A program made the position numbers and the translations under genes. Below, piece after piece: positions 9,693-18,698 of a stretch of DNA of 64,000 nucleotides. Positions within the stretch are counted from its first letter, which is position 1, and each line of letters begins with the position of its first letter. This DNA is from Thermostichus lividus PCC 6715 (lineage in GTDB: Bacteria; Cyanobacteriota; Cyanobacteriia; Thermosynechococcales; Thermosynechococcaceae): positions 2,356,001-2,420,000 of the forward strand of contig NZ_CP018092.1 in NCBI RefSeq assembly GCF_002754935.1. The letters are read 5' to 3'. Below the pieces are notes generated by a model that was not told the DNA's origin, did no database searches, and was given only the letters and a program-made list of their open reading frames with translations.

Positions 9693-10885
9693 CAGTTCGT
9701 CTCCAAAACTGCGGAATGAGCAAATCGCTCCGCTAATGATAGTAACTCTTGCGGGGTAAAGGGTTTTGTTAAATAATCGGTGGCACCCACCATGCGGGCG
9801 CGAATCCGATCCACGAGGCCATCACGCCCCGTAAGCATCACCACGGGGACATCCTTGAGGGTGTCGGTTTGCCGCAACTGACGGCAGAGTTCATAGCCAT
9901 CCATCTCTGGCATCGAAATATCCATCAGCACTAGGTCGGGCTTGGTATCGGTAAGGGTACTGAGGGCATGGGTTGGCTGCATTACCTCTAGTACTCGATA
10001 GCCAGAGGTCTCTAAAATTAACCGCACATTGCGCTGAATGGTGCGACTATCGTCAATACAGGCAACGACGGGGCGATCGTCGCGTTTGGGAGGGGTGTGG
10101 GGATACTGCACAATCGCGCCATTCATTAGGGCAGGGCGCAGCAGTTGAGCCGTGGCGATCGCCTCTAAGCGTAACTGGGTTGCAATTTCGTAGAGCACAG
10201 GGGTCTGAGCTAACAGTTGGGGCAAAGCAGCCGCCACATGACGACCATAGTCCTCTTGCCAAAGGCTTGGATGAAGCCTGTCTGCATGCGCCACACCCAG
10301 ACGTTGTAGGGGTGAGTTCAGGTAGGCGCGGGTTTGTACCGCTTGACTAATACCATCGCGCAACTGGCTGAGGGTTTGCTTGATAGGAACACACAGGACA
10401 AGGTGATCTAAGCCCAAGACCCGCTCAACTGAGAGGGAGGCTTGGGGCATGGCAAAGATATGAATCAGCGCTTCTTGGGTAAACAAGAACAGGAGCTTCC
10501 GCAATTGGGGGAGGGTTAATTGCCCAGACTGCCAAAGGCGACAGAGATACTGGTACTCAGTGTCGCCCTCTGGCAACGTCCCAGCTAATTGTGGGCAGTA
10601 CCGCTGGCACAGGTAGTCAAACCGCTGCTGATAGCCAGTGTTGCTGGTGGCATAGTGAAGTTGGCCACTCCCTACATAAAGGTTCCACGCAATAGACACA
10701 TCATTGGGGTCTGTAAATGTCAACCGCCCCGAGAGGCGATCGCCCATTACCCGCTGTATAACCCGTGCTGGAAAAACAAGTGCCTTATTGGCTTGGGGTG
10801 CCTGCTGTGGGGTCAGTGCTGGTGATGGCGTAGAGGTCATAGTCATAGCGCTGTTAAGTTCCCTAGACAAAATTGTGGTGGTCAT
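9692..10885 (-). CDS. PatA-type response regulator (PilG-like, PATAN plus receiver)
   Basis: 397 residues. The N-terminal region (about 35-260) matches the PATAN type of domain (VFPARVIQRVMGDRLSGRL, then a hydrophobic LYVGSGQLHYATS strand) found in PatA and PilG proteins that regulate type IV pilus extension. A C-terminal receiver (about 272-390) has CIDDS, the acceptor Asp in LVLMDISMPEMDG and the Lys in YLTKPFTP. It is the first gene of the five-gene chemosensory operon. The start is uncertain: an in-frame ATG 13 codons later is also possible, and neither has a strong ribosome-binding site. Confidence 0.82.
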   Translation of the reverse strand: MTTTILSRELNSAMTMTSTPSPALTPQQAPQANKALVFPARVIQRVMGDRLSGRLTFTDPNDVSIAWNLYVGSGQLHYATSNTGYQQRFDYLCQRYCPQLAGTLPEGDTEYQYLCRLWQSGQLTLPQLRKLLFLFTQEALIHIFAMPQASLSVERVLGLDHLVLCVPIKQTLSQLRDGISQAVQTRAYLNSPLQRLGVAHADRLHPSLWQEDYGRHVAAALPQLLAQTPVLYEIATQLRLEAIATAQLLRPALMNGAIVQYPHTPPKRDDRPVVACIDDSRTIQRNVRLILETSGYRVLEVMQPTHALSTLTDTKPDLVLMDISMPEMDGYELCRQLRQTDTLKDVPVVMLTGRDGLVDRIRARMVGATDYLTKPFTPQELLSLAERFAHSAVLETN

Positions 10886-11380
10886 TTCATAAAATACATT
10901 CAGTACATTCAGTGTTGAACCGACTGTAGAGGTTTTGCGGTACGGAGACCTAAGACCGTCTCAAGTAAAACCGTAGGCCAGATGTCATGCCAGCTTGCAT
11001 CAGCGAGAACACACAGTACAAGCCACTGGTTCAACAACAGATCCCCCATCAGCTGAATTTTGAGAAAAAAGGGCGACTAAGGCACTACATGGAGCCACTA
11101 TCGTCTTTACTCTAATTTATTCTAAAATTTACCCTTGCCAGTAAAATGTATTCTAAGTAACGATTTGTTGGTCTTAATGTTACCCAGAGGACACTAAACT
11201 ATTTCTAGAAATCATCAAGGGCAATAGTTGCCCAAATAGGTTCCCCTAATTAAATCTGTTGCAGCAGCCCTTGGAGCTAGGCGACCTAGGCGAGAGATTG
11301 TACGATTAATCGTTTAGTTTATACTCAACTGGACTACTCTCTCACCTAACCTAATAGACCACCACTGCACCGTAATCATA
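10886..11380. other. intergenic region upstream of the chemosensory operon
   Basis: About 500 bases without a convincing gene, between the start of the pilG-like gene and the peroxiredoxin terminator. It is A+T-rich compared with its neighbours. Directly next to the pilG-like start there is a 9-base tandem repeat (10895-10912). The rest should hold the operon's promoter and long leader. I see no tRNA, no open frame of note and no obvious hairpin with a T-tract. Confidence 0.6.
10895..10912. repeat. tandem duplication of TACATTCAG
   Basis: Two perfect adjacent copies of a 9-base unit (10895-10903 and 10904-10912) lie 10 bases upstream of the pilG-like start on the minus strand. They sit in the 5' untranslated leader. 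Confidence 0.8.
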
Positions 11381-11412
11381 AAAATAAAAAACCCACCCTA
11401 GGGGCAGGTTTG
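11381..11412 (-). terminator. intrinsic terminator of the peroxiredoxin gene
   Basis: Read on the minus strand, a stem AAACCTGCCC/GGGTGGGTTT (pairs include two G-U wobbles) with a CTA loop is followed by a T-rich tail. It lies about 33 bases after the peroxiredoxin stop. Confidence 0.8.
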
Positions 11413-11444
11413 GACTATGAGATCAGTTCACTCAGCAAGAAGGC

Positions 11445-12038
11445 TTAGCCAACGGCCTCAAAATACACTTTTGACTTCACTGGATCCGGATTCATCGTTT
11501 TGTCACCGGGTTGCCAGCCTGCGGGGCAGACTTCATCGGGATGGGACTGCACGTACTGAATGGCCTGTAAAACCCGCAAGGTTTCATCAACACTGCGACC
11601 AAAGGCTAAGTTGTTAATTGTCGCGTGTTGAATCACCCCTTCTTTGTCGATAATGAATAGTCCTCGCAGCGCAACGCCTTCCTCAGTCAACACATTATAG
11701 GCTGTGCTAATTTCTTTTTTGAGATCAGACACTAAGGGGTACTTTAGATCTCCGACACCACCAGATTTGCGGTCAGTTTGTGTCCAAGCCAAGTGGGAAA
11801 ATTGGCTATCAACGGATACCCCTAACACTTCAGTATTGAGTTGGGCAAATTCAGCATAGCGATCGCTGAAGGCCACAATTTCGGTGGGACACACAAACGT
11901 GAAGTCCAAGGGGTAGAAAAAGAGGACGACATATTTGCCGCGATAATCGGACAGCTTGATGGTTTTGAACTCCTGATCATACACCGCAACCGCTTCAAAG
12001 TCGGGGGCTGCTTGGCCAACACGCAAACATTCAGACAT
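11445..12038 (-). CDS. 2-Cys peroxiredoxin (AhpC/TSA family)
   Basis: 197 residues, the normal length for a typical 2-Cys peroxiredoxin. It reduces hydrogen peroxide and alkyl peroxides and is recycled by thioredoxin. The peroxidatic cysteine is in [10 protein letters not shown] (about residue 51) and the resolving cysteine in EVCPAGW (about residue 172). The C-terminal tail ([10 protein letters not shown]) is of the Prx type that can be overoxidised. It is a single-gene unit with its own terminator. A perfect inverted repeat lies 55 to 74 bases upstream of its start and may be an operator. Confidence 0.93.
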   Translation of the reverse strand: MSECLRVGQAAPDFEAVAVYDQEFKTIKLSDYRGKYVVLFFYPLDFTFVCPTEIVAFSDRYAEFAQLNTEVLGVSVDSQFSHLAWTQTDRKSGGVGDLKYPLVSDLKKEISTAYNVLTEEGVALRGLFIIDKEGVIQHATINNLAFGRSVDETLRVLQAIQYVQSHPDEVCPAGWQPGDKTMNPDPVKSKVYFEAVG

Positions 12039-12092
12039 AAAACCTTGTGCTCCTAACTACAACAGCTCTGCATGGAACAGATCGATAGCGGA

Positions 12093-12112
12093 CTGTTAAC
12101 ATTTTTTAACAG
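12093..12112. promoter_or_regulatory. perfect inverted repeat upstream of peroxiredoxin
   Basis: CTGTTAA (12093-12099), a 6-base spacer, then TTAACAG (12106-12112). The site lies between the peroxiredoxin start (12038) and the end of the permease gene (12148). It has no T-tract of terminator length on the permease's strand, so an operator for the peroxiredoxin promoter is the better guess. The cognate regulator is unknown. Confidence 0.45.
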
Positions 12113-12147
12113 CCATGCCTACTATATCATACTCATAACGATTTTGA

Positions 12148-13023
12148 CTACGAAATGCCACTGTGACTAAAGCGGCGTTCACAATAGCGCAAGAGGCGCG
12201 ATAGGGGATAGCAGAGGGCAAAATAGAACAGAGCACCCAAAATATAGATAAAGAGCTTACGCTGGGGATCGGTGATGGGATTGGCAAAGGTGCTGGTCAT
12301 GTTCTGGAGTTCTGGTACTCCAATCACGGTCAGGAGGGCGCAATCTTGGATCAAGGTAATAAAGTTATTGGTGAAGGGAGGAAGCATAATTAAGATGGCT
12401 TGAGGGAGAATAATCCGCCCCATGGTTTGCCGAGGGGAGAGTCCTAAACTGAGGCTGGCTTCTGTTTGTCCTTGGGGAATTCCTTCAATGCCGCTGCGAA
12501 AGACCTCACTCAGGTACGCACCATAATTAAAACCGAGACCAAGGATACCGTAAAAAATAAAGTTAAAGAGGGGCGACACCAAGCGGTTGCTGTGCAGGAC
12601 AGTCATGATGTCAAAGGCAATCTGTCGTGGGTCAACCCCCAAGTGTCCCAGCAGGCCACCAATGCCAAACCCCCACACCAAGAGTTGCACCAAGGTGGGG
12701 GTGCCGCGCACAAACTCAATGTAGAGGGTGCTAGCCAGTCGCAGTAATTTAGCTGAATGCAGCCGTGCCCAAGTGGCGATCGCCCCCAAAATAACTGCTA
12801 AAACAAGGCTAACTAGGGCAATTAAAAACGTAGTGACAGTAGCTTGAAACAGAAAAGGCGCGTAAAGAACAATCGTAGAGCGGTAGTAAAAGAGATAGCG
12901 AGCAAAAGCCACCCCCCCCACAGCAACTGCAATTAAGAAGGCACTATTGAGAACCACTGCCCACGCAGGAGTAAAAGGGGGCGCGATCAGCCGCTGTAGT
13001 CTCAAGATCAGCACGACCCTCAT
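12148..13023 (-). CDS. polar amino acid ABC transporter permease (HisMQ/GlnP type)
   Basis: 291 residues with about five to six membrane spans. It carries the cytoplasmic EAA loop of the amino acid importer family (TEASLSLGLSPRQTMGRIILPQA region, about 200-222) and the inner-membrane signature FVRGTPTLVQLL (about 118-129). It should form the membrane channel for a glutamate, glutamine, histidine or arginine-type importer. A matching ATPase gene (21290-22057) lies 8 kb away on the other strand; no binding protein is in the window. The start ATG lies 13 bases after the ferredoxin stop, so the two genes probably form one transcript. Confidence 0.87.
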   Translation of the reverse strand: MRVVLILRLQRLIAPPFTPAWAVVLNSAFLIAVAVGGVAFARYLFYYRSTIVLYAPFLFQATVTTFLIALVSLVLAVILGAIATWARLHSAKLLRLASTLYIEFVRGTPTLVQLLVWGFGIGGLLGHLGVDPRQIAFDIMTVLHSNRLVSPLFNFIFYGILGLGFNYGAYLSEVFRSGIEGIPQGQTEASLSLGLSPRQTMGRIILPQAILIMLPPFTNNFITLIQDCALLTVIGVPELQNMTSTFANPITDPQRKLFIYILGALFYFALCYPLSRLLRYCERRFSHSGIS

Positions 13024-13035
13024 TCCTGTTGAGTG

Positions 13036-13356
13036 CTATGGCTTTGTCTTGACCGATACCGGACCGTTAACCAAGGTTTGACACGCCAAGCGGTAGTTGT
13101 CCGGCTTGCGGCGGAGCTTGCGCTCTTCCACCGCGGTACGGGGCGATAAATGCTCCATGCCTTCGAGAATTTCAACAATGCAGGTGCCACACTGGCCATA
13201 GCCGCCACAGTTAAAGAGCTTACCCTTTAAGGTGTACAGATCAACCCCCGCTTCCATTGCTTTTAAGCGCAAATTTGCCCCTTGAGCCGCAACAATTTCT
13301 TGGCCTTCGTTAACAAACTTAATATTTGTACCCACAAACTCAGCTTTGCTTGCCAT
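13036..13356 (-). CDS. plant-type [2Fe-2S] ferredoxin-like protein
   Basis: 106 residues with the iron-sulfur ligands arranged [10 protein letters not shown] near residues 50-59 and a fourth Cys in LACQTL (about residue 92). The spacing of the first three cysteines differs slightly from photosynthetic PetF, so this is one of the minor cyanobacterial ferredoxins that carry electrons to specialised partners. It is encoded back to back with psbB (190 bases apart), an arrangement seen in other cyanobacteria. The partner is not visible here. Confidence 0.88.
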   Translation of the reverse strand: MASKAEFVGTNIKFVNEGQEIVAAQGANLRLKAMEAGVDLYTLKGKLFNCGGYGQCGTCIVEILEGMEHLSPRTAVEERKLRRKPDNYRLACQTLVNGPVSVKTKP

Positions 13357-13545
13357 AGCGACCCACGCTAGTTACCATTCTTAATACATTCTCATTCTGG
13401 CAGAAAAACTGACCAACCAGAGCTGAAGTTACGGGTAACTTGGCCGTTAAACTCTTAGTAGGGAAGCGGTTGTCACCGTGATCCGGCTGCTTAATAAAAT
13501 TTGTTCATGCAAACGCTAAACTTTTGTATAGGAGGAGCGTAGTCA

Positions 13546-15078
13546 ATGGGACTACCCTGGTACCGAGTCCACACCGTCTTGATCAATGATCCGGGGCGGT
13601 TGATTGCGGCCCACCTGATGCACACGGCACTGGTCGCCGGTTGGGCAGGGTCGATGGCTCTTTACGAGCTAGCTATTTTTGATCCCAGTGATCCAGTTTT
13701 GAACCCGATGTGGCGGCAGGGGATGTTTGTCCTGCCCTTCATGACCCGTTTGGGGGTGACTGGTTCCTGGAGTGGCTGGAGCGTCACCGGTGAAACTGGC
13801 GTTGATCCCGGATTTTGGAGTTTTGAAGGGGTTGCCCTCGCCCACATCGTCCTTTCCGGCCTCTTGTTCCTTGCGGCCTGCTGGCACTGGGTGTATTGGG
13901 ACTTAGAATTATTCCGCGATCCCCGCACGGGTGAGCCTGCCCTCGACTTACCCAAAATGTTTGGGATTCACCTGTTTCTATCGGGACTGCTCTGCTTTAG
14001 TTTTGGCGCATTTCACCTCACGGGCCTATTTGGGCCGGGGATGTGGGTCTCTGATCCCTACGGTCTCACCGGAAGTGTGCAACCTGTGGCACCGGAGTGG
14101 GGGCCTGATGGGTTTAACCCCTTCAATCCGGGCGGAATCGTAGCTCACCATATTGCTGCGGGAATTGTAGGTATTATTGCGGGGCTGTTCCACCTGTTGG
14201 TGCGACCCCCACAACGCCTCTACAAAGCCCTGCGCATGGGGAATATTGAAACAGTCTTGTCCAGCAGTATTGCCGCTGTTTTCTTTGCTGCCTTTGTTGT
14301 TGCTGGCACCATGTGGTATGGCAGTGCGACGACCCCTATCGAACTATTTGGGCCAACCCGCTATCAGTGGGATAGCAGTTACTTCCAGCAAGAAATTAAT
14401 CGTCGCGTCCAAGCCTCTTTGGCGAGCGGCGCAACGCCAGAAGAAGCATGGTCGGCAATTCCAGAAAAACTGGCCTTTTACGACTACATTGGCAATAATC
14501 CCGCCAAGGGTGGCCTGTTCCGCACTGGGCCAATGAATAAAGGGGATGGTATTGCCCAAGGCTGGAAAGGTCATGCGGTGTTCCGGGACAAAACGGGCGA
14601 AGAGCTATTTGTGCGCCGTATGCCTAACTTCTTTGAAACGTTCCCCGTCATCCTCACCGATAAGAATGGGGTTGTGAAGGCGGATATTCCTTTCCGGCGG
14701 GCTGAGTCGAAGTATAGTTTTGAGCAGCAGGGTGTAACCGTCACCTTTTATGGTGGTGAGCTGAATGGCCAAACCTTCACGGATGCACCAACAGTGAAGA
14801 GCTATGCCCGTAAGGCCATATTTGGGGAGATTTTCGAGTTTGACAAGGAAACCCTCAACTCCGATGGTATTTTCCGCACCAGTCCCCGGGGGTGGTTTAC
14901 CTTTGGTCATGCCGTATTTGCCCTACTCTTTTTCTTTGGTCACATTTGGCATGGTGCCCGTACCCTCTTCCGCGATGTCTTCTCGGGGATTGATCCTGAG
15001 CTGTCGCCGGAACAGGTGGAATGGGGTGTCTACCAGAAAGTGGGTGATCTGAGCACCCGTCGTAAAGAAGCTGTTTAG
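13546..15078 (+). CDS. psbB: photosystem II CP47 chlorophyll apoprotein
   Basis: 510 residues, full length. CP47 is the inner antenna that passes excitation to the D1/D2 reaction centre in the thylakoid membrane. The N-terminus [18 protein letters not shown], six membrane spans with paired histidines, and the large lumenal loop between spans five and six (about residues 260-440) are all present. A strong ribosome-binding site (GGAGGAGCG) precedes the ATG. psbT follows after 22 bases and both end at the hairpin at 15281. From memory the protein is very close to the T. elongatus CP47. Confidence 0.99.
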   Translation: MGLPWYRVHTVLINDPGRLIAAHLMHTALVAGWAGSMALYELAIFDPSDPVLNPMWRQGMFVLPFMTRLGVTGSWSGWSVTGETGVDPGFWSFEGVALAHIVLSGLLFLAACWHWVYWDLELFRDPRTGEPALDLPKMFGIHLFLSGLLCFSFGAFHLTGLFGPGMWVSDPYGLTGSVQPVAPEWGPDGFNPFNPGGIVAHHIAAGIVGIIAGLFHLLVRPPQRLYKALRMGNIETVLSSSIAAVFFAAFVVAGTMWYGSATTPIELFGPTRYQWDSSYFQQEINRRVQASLASGATPEEAWSAIPEKLAFYDYIGNNPAKGGLFRTGPMNKGDGIAQGWKGHAVFRDKTGEELFVRRMPNFFETFPVILTDKNGVVKADIPFRRAESKYSFEQQGVTVTFYGGELNGQTFTDAPTVKSYARKAIFGEIFEFDKETLNSDGIFRTSPRGWFTFGHAVFALLFFFGHIWHGARTLFRDVFSGIDPELSPEQVEWGVYQKVGDLSTRRKEAV

Positions 15079-15100
15079 CTAGTACTCCTAGGGACTTACC

Positions 15101-15199
15101 ATGGAAACTATCACCTACGTTTTCATTTTTGCCTGTTTAATCGCCCTCTTTTTCTTTGCGATCTTCTTCCGTGAGCCGCCGCGGATCACGAAAAAGTAA
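15101..15199 (+). CDS. psbT: photosystem II reaction centre protein T
   Basis: 32 residues, METITYVFIFA at the N-terminus and a REPPRITKK tail, with one membrane span. PsbT sits at the photosystem II dimer interface and helps stabilise the acceptor side and repair. It lies 22 bases after psbB, the conserved psbB-psbT pair. Confidence 0.98.
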   Translation: METITYVFIFACLIALFFFAIFFREPPRITKK

Positions 15200-15280
15200 G
15201 ATTGAGGTTGGCTGATCTCGGCTTGGGGGTTGGCCAACTGTCATCATTAGGCATCTAAAAATAAAAAATGTCTTAGCTCA

Positions 15281-15313
15281 ACGAGCGATCGCCCTCAGCG
15301 GTGGCTCGTTTTT
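15281..15313 (+). terminator. intrinsic terminator of psbB-psbT
   Basis: Stem ACGAGC/GCTCGT with an inner imperfect stem that includes a HIP1-type GCGATCGCC, followed by TTTTT. It lies 82 bases after the psbT stop and just before the CheR-like gene. Confidence 0.75.
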
Positions 15314-15345
15314 GTTACGGTGTAAGCTGGTGCACTACAGCCGTC

Positions 15346-16758
15346 ATGGACGATCAATTACTCGAGCAATTTTTACAATTAATTCGCCGCCAAACCGGGA
15401 TTAGTATTCGGCCACAGGACAGACCGCAACTAACCAAGAAGCTCCTGATGCGCTGTCGTGCCCTAGACTGTCAGCATCCCAGCCAATATCTCGCCCTACT
15501 GGTGAATTCAGAGTCCGTGGCAGGCCAAAAGGAATGGCAGCACCTTGCGGATCTGATTACCACGGGTGAGAGCTACTTTTTCCGCGACCACGGCCAAATT
15601 AAAGTTCTGCGCGAGAGTATTTTGCCGGATCTGATTGCCCGCCATGAGGGCGATCGCACCTTGCGAATTCTGAGTGCAGGCTGCGCCAGCGGCGAGGAAC
15701 TCTATTCCATTGCCATCTTACTCAAGGAACTGATTCCCAACCCAGAACGCTGGCAATTGAGTCTTGTTGGCTACGATCTTAGCCAAAATGCTGTTGCTCA
15801 AGCTCGGGCAGGGGTGTATAGCCGCTGGTCATTTCGCGGCATGAATCCGACCTTACAGGCGCGCTACTTTCAGGAAACAGCCCAAGGTTGGGTCATTGAT
15901 GCAGCCCTGCGGCAATGGGTGCGCTTTCGTTGCGTCAATTTACTGTGTCCAGAAGACTACGATCTGTTGCCCGCAAGTCTTGACCTCATCATCTGTCGCA
16001 ATGTATTCATTTACCTTGACAGCACCGCCATCAGCCAAATTTTAGGCACCTTTGTGTCTCTACTGCGTCCCCAAGGTTATCTGTTAACGGGTCATACCGA
16101 GCTACAAGGACAAGAGATCAGCCCGCTAGAGATCCTCAGCTATCCTGAATCAGTGGTGTATCAACTTGGGATTGATCCGCCCGTACGGCCACAGCCGACC
16201 CCGCCGCCAATCTCTGCTCTAGAGGAAGCCCGCGCAGACTTTGCACAACGGAACTATACCCGTGCATTGGCCTTGGCTCAGCAATGGCAAGCAGGCCACC
16301 CCAAGGATGAGGACTGCTTGCTACTTATGGCACAAATGTATGCCAATCAGGGTCGCTACACGGAGGCGATCGCCACCAGTCAACAGATATTAAGCGTGAA
16401 CCCAGAAAATGTGAATGCACTTTTCTTACTGGCTCACATTGCTGAAGAACAGGACGATAAAGCCACAGCAAAGGAGTACCTGCGACGAATTATTTTCTTA
16501 AGCCCCAACACTGTGGCTGCCTACATTGAACTGATAGAGCTGCACCTGAGTGAGCAAGAGACTGATGCCATTCCTTCCTTGCTGGCAACTGCACAAATGT
16601 TATTACTACAGCATCATGATAGGAATGAAATTATTCCTTTCCGTCAGGGAGTGACAGTAGCAATGTTGCAGCATTATCTGACTCACATTGCAGCCACGAC
16701 ATTGAGTAAAAACACCTCAAGTTGGCCACATTTGAATGGCGTGACCACCCAGGTTTAA
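15346..16758 (+). CDS. CheR-type protein-glutamate methyltransferase with C-terminal TPR domain
   Basis: 470 residues from the ATG at 15346; an upstream in-frame GTG at 15301 overlaps the psbT terminator and is less likely. Residues 1-60 are the helical CheR N-domain. The catalytic domain has the SAM site LSAGCASGEELYS and the LIICRNVFIYLD motif. After a proline-rich linker (about 283-291) come three or so TPR repeats (about 295-430). CheR enzymes methylate glutamates of chemoreceptors; TPR-bearing forms dock on partner proteins. It stands alone, about 6.5 kb from the receptor gene, and no CheB is visible. Confidence 0.85.
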   Translation: MDDQLLEQFLQLIRRQTGISIRPQDRPQLTKKLLMRCRALDCQHPSQYLALLVNSESVAGQKEWQHLADLITTGESYFFRDHGQIKVLRESILPDLIARHEGDRTLRILSAGCASGEELYSIAILLKELIPNPERWQLSLVGYDLSQNAVAQARAGVYSRWSFRGMNPTLQARYFQETAQGWVIDAALRQWVRFRCVNLLCPEDYDLLPASLDLIICRNVFIYLDSTAISQILGTFVSLLRPQGYLLTGHTELQGQEISPLEILSYPESVVYQLGIDPPVRPQPTPPPISALEEARADFAQRNYTRALALAQQWQAGHPKDEDCLLLMAQMYANQGRYTEAIATSQQILSVNPENVNALFLLAHIAEEQDDKATAKEYLRRIIFLSPNTVAAYIELIELHLSEQETDAIPSLLATAQMLLLQHHDRNEIIPFRQGVTVAMLQHYLTHIAATTLSKNTSSWPHLNGVTTQV

Positions 16759-16776
16759 GTACTGGTTTGAACTTTA

Positions 16777-16850
16777 CGGGCTTGGAGGGACTCGAACCCC
16801 CGACCTGCTGATCCGTAGTCAGCCGCTCTAATCCACTAAGCTACAAGCCC
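16777..16850 (-). tRNA. tRNA-Arg (ACG)
   Basis: 74 bases on the minus strand fold as a cloverleaf: acceptor GGGCTTG/CAAGCCC with discriminator G, a D arm, anticodon stem GCTGA/TCAGC around loop CTACGGA (anticodon ACG, read as ICG after deamination), and a T arm GGGGG-TTCGAGT-CCCTC. No CCA is encoded. Confidence 0.95.
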
Positions 16851-16924
16851 CAGTCAGGATTCTTATCCTATCATGAATGCACAACAATGCCAACGCCTAA
16901 TCTCACTAGATCTCAGGGATTGAC

Positions 16925-18307
16925 TTAGGACGCAAGGGAGGCCGGTGAGTTATTGAGCAACGCATCCATGGACGCTAGCATATCGGTATTGGCCAGAGCC
17001 GTCAAGCAACCGGACATCCCCATTAAGGAGGCGGCAAACAACTGGCGATAAAGTGCTCCCATTTGCAGGGCGATCGCCTGCCAGTCAAACTGAGCAGCCA
17101 CGCGCTCACGACCATTTGCACCCAGCATCTGTGCCCATTGGGGGGCATCAATCAGCCGTTGAATTGCTGCGGCTAAGGCGGTTGCATCTTCAGGGGGCAC
17201 TAGCAGGCCAGTTTCTTCGGGTACCACCGTAAACTGAAGGCCGCCAACGGCAGAGGCAATGACCGGAGTGCCGCAGGCCATCGCTTCGATCGCCACCAAG
17301 CCAAAGGGTTCGTAGTAGCTAGGCACCACACAGACATCGGCAGCGCTATAGTAAGCGCCTAGGTCTTCGTGCGCCACTTGCCCCACAAAGGTGACGCGAT
17401 CGCCTAAGCCGTACGCCTGAACTAGCCCCTCAATTCGGCATCGCTCTGCCCCATCACTGCGCTGGGGGTCACTCCCCCCAACAATCAACAGTTGTCCACG
17501 GGGTACCTGCGCTAGGGCTGCCACAAGGGTTTCTAACCCCTTACGCCGATCAAAGCGTCCCACATAGAGAATCAATGGCTCTTGGTGGGGAATCTGCAAC
17601 CGGCGGCGGGCATCCGGCTGAGGATAAAATAAGCTTAAATCGGTGCCACAGGGAATCAGGCGAATGTGCCCTAGGCGCGAGACCAGCGATCGCAAGTAGG
17701 CTTCTTCCTGTGGACTAGTGGCAATAACGCAATCTGCCTGCTCCAAAATATCCGCTTCTACCCTGAGGCGAGTGTCATCGCGGTTAGCTTGCTCAGAGGC
17801 CACCTGATACTTCACCACCCCAAGGGAATGATAGGTGTGTAGCCACTGGAAATGTAACTCCTGACGCAACTGGCACCCCACCCAGCCCGATAACCAGTAG
17901 TTCGTGTGGACAAGGGGGTAACCCACCTTGGTGTGATAGCGCTTAAACGCCTCAACAAAATCCGGCAGAGTATCAAAAAGATGCTCGCGGGGGATATAGG
18001 TTACAGGTCCAGCTTCAAGGCGAATAGTGCGACAGTGGGAACCATGCTCAACCACATCAGCATCTTCAGGATTTACCTTGCGAGTAAACATATCAACGTG
18101 CCAGCCTGCTGCTGCCAGAGCTTCCCCTAATTGCCGCACATAGATATTTTGGCCACCTGCGGACTCGTGCCCTACTGCAGCCGCTGGATCGCCATGCACC
18201 GAGATCAGGGCAATGGGCTGGCGGGCAGGAATTTGAGGTTGTGGCGCTGCAAAAGCTCTCGGTAGTGTATTTTTTGCCTTTCGAGTCGAAGCTGGGAATG
18301 ATTGCAT
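16925..18307 (-). CDS. GT4 glycosyltransferase, probable sucrose-phosphate synthase
   Basis: 460 residues forming one GT-B glycosyltransferase of family GT4. The N-domain has SAGGQNIYVRQLGEALAAAG (donor loop); the C-domain has VGRFDRRKG and the PSYYEPFGLVAIEAMACG motif with the ExxxxxxxE pair that holds the nucleotide sugar. The form resembles the short, single-domain sucrose-phosphate synthase of Thermosynechococcus, which makes sucrose 6-phosphate from UDP- or ADP-glucose and fructose 6-phosphate. There is no fused phosphatase domain. Family resemblance is clear; the sucrose assignment is an inference. Sucrose is a typical compatible solute in this group. Confidence 0.7.
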   Translation of the reverse strand: MQSFPASTRKAKNTLPRAFAAPQPQIPARQPIALISVHGDPAAAVGHESAGGQNIYVRQLGEALAAAGWHVDMFTRKVNPEDADVVEHGSHCRTIRLEAGPVTYIPREHLFDTLPDFVEAFKRYHTKVGYPLVHTNYWLSGWVGCQLRQELHFQWLHTYHSLGVVKYQVASEQANRDDTRLRVEADILEQADCVIATSPQEEAYLRSLVSRLGHIRLIPCGTDLSLFYPQPDARRRLQIPHQEPLILYVGRFDRRKGLETLVAALAQVPRGQLLIVGGSDPQRSDGAERCRIEGLVQAYGLGDRVTFVGQVAHEDLGAYYSAADVCVVPSYYEPFGLVAIEAMACGTPVIASAVGGLQFTVVPEETGLLVPPEDATALAAAIQRLIDAPQWAQMLGANGRERVAAQFDWQAIALQMGALYRQLFAASLMGMSGCLTALANTDMLASMDALLNNSPASLAS

Positions 18308-18643
18308 AAATACACCTTATTGAATAACTACTAAAGAAAAATTAAAAATGCCGGAGCAACTCTAGTTTGCCAACAATTCTAGAGCATAGGTTTGGTGATT
18401 ATTATGCAGGACGGCATGGTCAAGAACAGTATCACAGATTGCCTCCTCGTCATTTACTAGAATTGAACAACTCGGCAATGGTAAAGACGCATCGCGTAAT
18501 ATGCCGCTGCCCCAACTATAGTTACCCCCCGTCCCTCGCCAAGGGGGACAACCCCTACCATCGTCTTCGGCAAGCCGTACGGCAGTGGGACTGGTTCGCA
18601 TCCCCTACTCAATCAACAAACCTGTGTTTAAACACAAAAGCGG
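18308..18643. other. intergenic region between the glycosyltransferase and metK
   Basis: Divergent promoter region of about 390 bases to the metK start. Two overlapping open frames cover it (plus strand 18367-18648, minus strand 18362-18601), but neither has a ribosome-binding site, recognisable motif or convincing composition. The stretch 18400-18480 on the minus strand (DEEAICDTVLDHAV) looks more protein-like and could be a relic. A G/C-rich patch at about 18525-18560 shows partial self-complementarity. Confidence 0.5.
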
Positions 18644-18649
18644 TATAAT
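18644..18649 (+). promoter_or_regulatory. -10 element of the metK promoter
   Basis: A perfect TATAAT lies 50 bases upstream of the metK start codon. No good -35 box is seen at the expected distance, which is common for cyanobacterial promoters. Confidence 0.6.
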
Positions 18650-18698
18650 TTTGGAATTTAGCGTCTGTAGTATGACTCTTTCATGACGCAACAGGAGT

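Noticed and set aside
18362-18648. Overlapping open frames on both strands upstream of metK
   Set aside because: No ribosome-binding site, motif or neighbour context; the frames cover a promoter region and a G/C-rich patch.
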